Assembly: GCF_015355755.1 (NCBI RefSeq)
Contig: NZ_JACVEE010000001.1
Span: 2,232,001-2,296,000 of the forward strand
Length of the DNA stretch: 64,000 nucleotides
Direction: 5' to 3'
Source of the DNA: Nocardia sp. XZ_19_385
GTDB taxonomy: Bacteria > Actinomycetota > Actinomycetes > Mycobacteriales > Mycobacteriaceae
Shown: positions 62,526 through 64,000 of the stretch, piece after piece
Numbering within the stretch: position 1 is the first letter of the stretch
Layout of the letters: every line of letters starts with the position of its first letter
Program-made: the position numbers and the translations under genes
Notes under the pieces: generated by a model
Told to the model about the DNA's origin: nothing
The model's database searches: none
The model's input: the letters and a program-made list of their open reading frames with translations, nothing else

Positions 62526-63767
62526 GTGCTCGCACCCGAGCGGCGAACGCGCGCCGACATCATCTCCGCAGTCGCGATCGCCACGCTCGTGGTGGTCGCG
62601 GCGCTGGTGGTGTGGGCCCGTGGCGATGCCACCGGCACCGAATCGGTGACCGCGGCGACCCCGGCGTCGGCGCCACCCACCGCGGACAAACTGCCTGCGT
62701 CCCTGCACGAGCTCTGGCACGCGCCGGACGGTGCCGCGCCCCGGGCGATGATCGCCGGGGGCGCGGTGATCACCGGCGAGGCCGGCACTGTCACCGGACG
62801 TGATCCGCGTACCGGCGCGGAGTTGTGGCGGTACCGCCGGGATATGCCGCTGTGCGGAATCGAATCCCAATTCGGCACGGTTGTGGCGGTGTACAAGGAT
62901 CAGCGCGGCTGCAGTCAGGCCACGCTGCTCGCCGGGGACAACGGCGACCGGCGCACCGCCCGCAGCAGCTATATGGATCCGGAAGTACGGCTGTCCGTCG
63001 ACGGGACCTATGTGCTGGCCCAGGGCGACAAGCGGCTGGAAATCTGGCGCTCGGATCTGGTGCGCACCCTGGAGTACGGATACGTGGACGCGCCGGTGAA
63101 CGTGAAAACCCAGCCGCGCAAAGACTGCACACTGCTCTCGGCGGGCTCCAGCCCGACCCGGCTGGCGGTGCTGGAACGCTGCCCCGAGGACGCCGGCGTC
63201 AACCGGCTGAGCGTGCTCAATCCGGCGCCCAAGGACAACACGGTGCCCGAGGAGCACGGTTCGCGCCTGCTCAGCGGGCCCGGCGCCGATTCCCCCGACG
63301 CCCGGGTGATCGCGGTGTCGGACAGCCGGATCGCGCTGTATCTGCCCGGCGTCACCCAACCCGGCGGCGAGACCACCCCACCGCGGCTTTCGATCTATGA
63401 CTCGACCGGGAATCCGGTTGTGGTGCATCAGCTTTCGGCGCCACTGGCGGCGAATACCAGCACCGCGCGGATCGGCTCGGCCTATCTGGTGTTCACCGGA
63501 AACAGCCTGATCGCCTTGCACGCGAGCACCTTCGACCCGATGTGGACCGCGCCCGGCGCGCTCGGCACCCCCGCACTGATGGCGGGCAAGCTGCTGCTGC
63601 CCGTCACCGGCGGTATCGCGGCGCTCGATCCGGCCAATGGTGCTGAGGTGCAACGCATCCCGGTCGACCGCGCCGGGTACGACGGCTCCTCCCCGATCTC
63701 GCTCGCCGTGGCCGGCGGGATCGTGCTGGAGAAGCGCGGCGAGGACCTCTACGCCCTCGGCAGCTGA
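62526..63767 (+). CDS. Membrane-anchored PQQ-type beta-propeller protein (Rv3212 type)
   Basis: 413 residues from a GTG, 27 bases after rhlE. One membrane helix at about residues 12-35 precedes an extracellular propeller with units such as GRDPRTGAELWRYRRD, ALHASTFDPMWTAPG and ALDPANGAEVQRI. Conserved Cys residues (PLCGIES, QRGCSQAT, RKDCTL, ERCPED) suggest disulfides. It corresponds to Rv3212, the conserved gene after rhlE. The function is unknown; the proximity to a helicase is conserved but unexplained. Confidence 0.85.
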   Translation: MLAPERRTRADIISAVAIATLVVVAALVVWARGDATGTESVTAATPASAPPTADKLPASLHELWHAPDGAAPRAMIAGGAVITGEAGTVTGRDPRTGAELWRYRRDMPLCGIESQFGTVVAVYKDQRGCSQATLLAGDNGDRRTARSSYMDPEVRLSVDGTYVLAQGDKRLEIWRSDLVRTLEYGYVDAPVNVKTQPRKDCTLLSAGSSPTRLAVLERCPEDAGVNRLSVLNPAPKDNTVPEEHGSRLLSGPGADSPDARVIAVSDSRIALYLPGVTQPGGETTPPRLSIYDSTGNPVVVHQLSAPLAANTSTARIGSAYLVFTGNSLIALHASTFDPMWTAPGALGTPALMAGKLLLPVTGGIAALDPANGAEVQRIPVDRAGYDGSSPISLAVAGGIVLEKRGEDLYALGS

Positions 63768-63786
63768 CTTCGAGCATGATGGTTAC

Positions 63787-64000
63787 ATGTCCGAACGCGA
63801 CGACGCCCGACTAGTCCTGCTCCGGCACGGCGAAACCGCCTGGTCCAGGCAACGCCAGCACACCGGCCGCACGGATCTGCCGCTGACCGAGCTCGGGGAG
63901 GAACAGGCCAGAGCCGCGGGGCCGCTCCTGGCCGAGCTGAAGTTGCGCGATCCGCTGGTGCTCGTCAGTCCGCTGCAGCGGGCTGTGCGCACCGCGGAGC
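63787..64000 (+). CDS. gpm2: Histidine phosphatase (phosphoglycerate mutase-like), N-terminal part
   Basis: The first ~71 residues before the window edge. LVLLRHGETAW carries the phosphohistidine RHG, and TGRTDLPLTELGEEQARAAG is the usual continuation. Homologue of Rv3214 (gpm2, shown elsewhere to act as an acid phosphatase rather than a mutase). It lies 19 bases after the Rv3212-like gene, but the mycobacterial Rv3213c between them is absent here. Confidence 0.88.
   Translation, partial: MSERDDARLVLLRHGETAWSRQRQHTGRTDLPLTELGEEQARAAGPLLAELKLRDPLVLVSPLQRAVRTAE

Noticed and set aside
60408..63653. 1081-residue open frame on the minus strand opposite rhlE and the Rv3212-like gene
   Set aside because: It mirrors two well-supported genes; the translation is Arg/Gly/Ala-rich with no motif. 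High-GC codon bias leaves such antisense frames open.

Overview
The window is high-GC actinobacterial chromosome, most likely from Nocardia or a close relative in the Mycobacteriales. Three things point there: codon use that leaves long antisense open frames almost everywhere, frequent GTG/TTG starts and 4-base ATGA/GTGA overlaps, and a gene order that matches the Mycobacterium tuberculosis Rv3201c-Rv3214 block. The left edge carries adnB (partial) and adnA, then a thioesterase and a lipoprotein, then lipV and the alkyltransferase-like Rv3204 homologue. The right part resumes the same order: Rv3205c-like, moeZ (Rv3206c), a DUF3152 metalloprotease (Rv3207c), TetR (Rv3208), DUF3107 (Rv3208A), a ferritin-like protein (Rv3210c), rhlE (Rv3211), an Rv3212-like protein and gpm2 (partial). 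About 40 kb (roughly 7.3-47.9 kb) lies between the two halves of that block.

The intervening 40 kb is metabolic. 7.3-11.2 kb holds a VOC protein, a very long foldback, a MobA-MoeA fusion for molybdenum cofactor and two small genes. 11.2-16.4 kb is a four-gene peptide/nickel-type ABC importer, divergent from an arylsulfatase. 18.9-21.9 kb is a methionine-salvage operon (mtnA-mtnB fusion, mtnD, mtnC). 23.5-30.5 kb is narGHJI nitrate reductase. 30.5-36.4 kb is a four-gene membrane signalling operon: a pseudokinase, a DUF3558-like membrane protein and two receptor-type Ser/Thr kinases with PQQ and YVTN propellers. 37.4-43.9 kb is narK-nirB-nirD-nnaR-cbiX, followed by a CynX-type MFS transporter divergent from a FadR-type regulator, and a second narK at 46.3 kb.

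The nitrogen genes form one system. NarK imports nitrate, NarGHI reduces it to nitrite and NirBD reduces nitrite to ammonium. MobA-MoeA and possibly MoeZ serve the molybdenum cofactor; CbiX can supply siroheme for NirB. NnaR is the known nitrate co-regulator that works with GlnR. Half-sites spaced like a GlnR box lie upstream of both narK genes (44015-44041 and 46209-46247), with a weaker one upstream of narG.

The 52-59 kb stretch departs from the mycobacterial order with a YceI protein, a secreted cholesterol oxidase with a KstR-like box, a MmyB-type regulator, and an Ala-rich surface protein overlapping a sortase-like lipoprotein that lacks the usual catalytic Arg. I saw no tRNA, rRNA, CRISPR array, insertion sequence or phage gene. 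Function calls rest on motif and gene-order recognition; no database search was possible.
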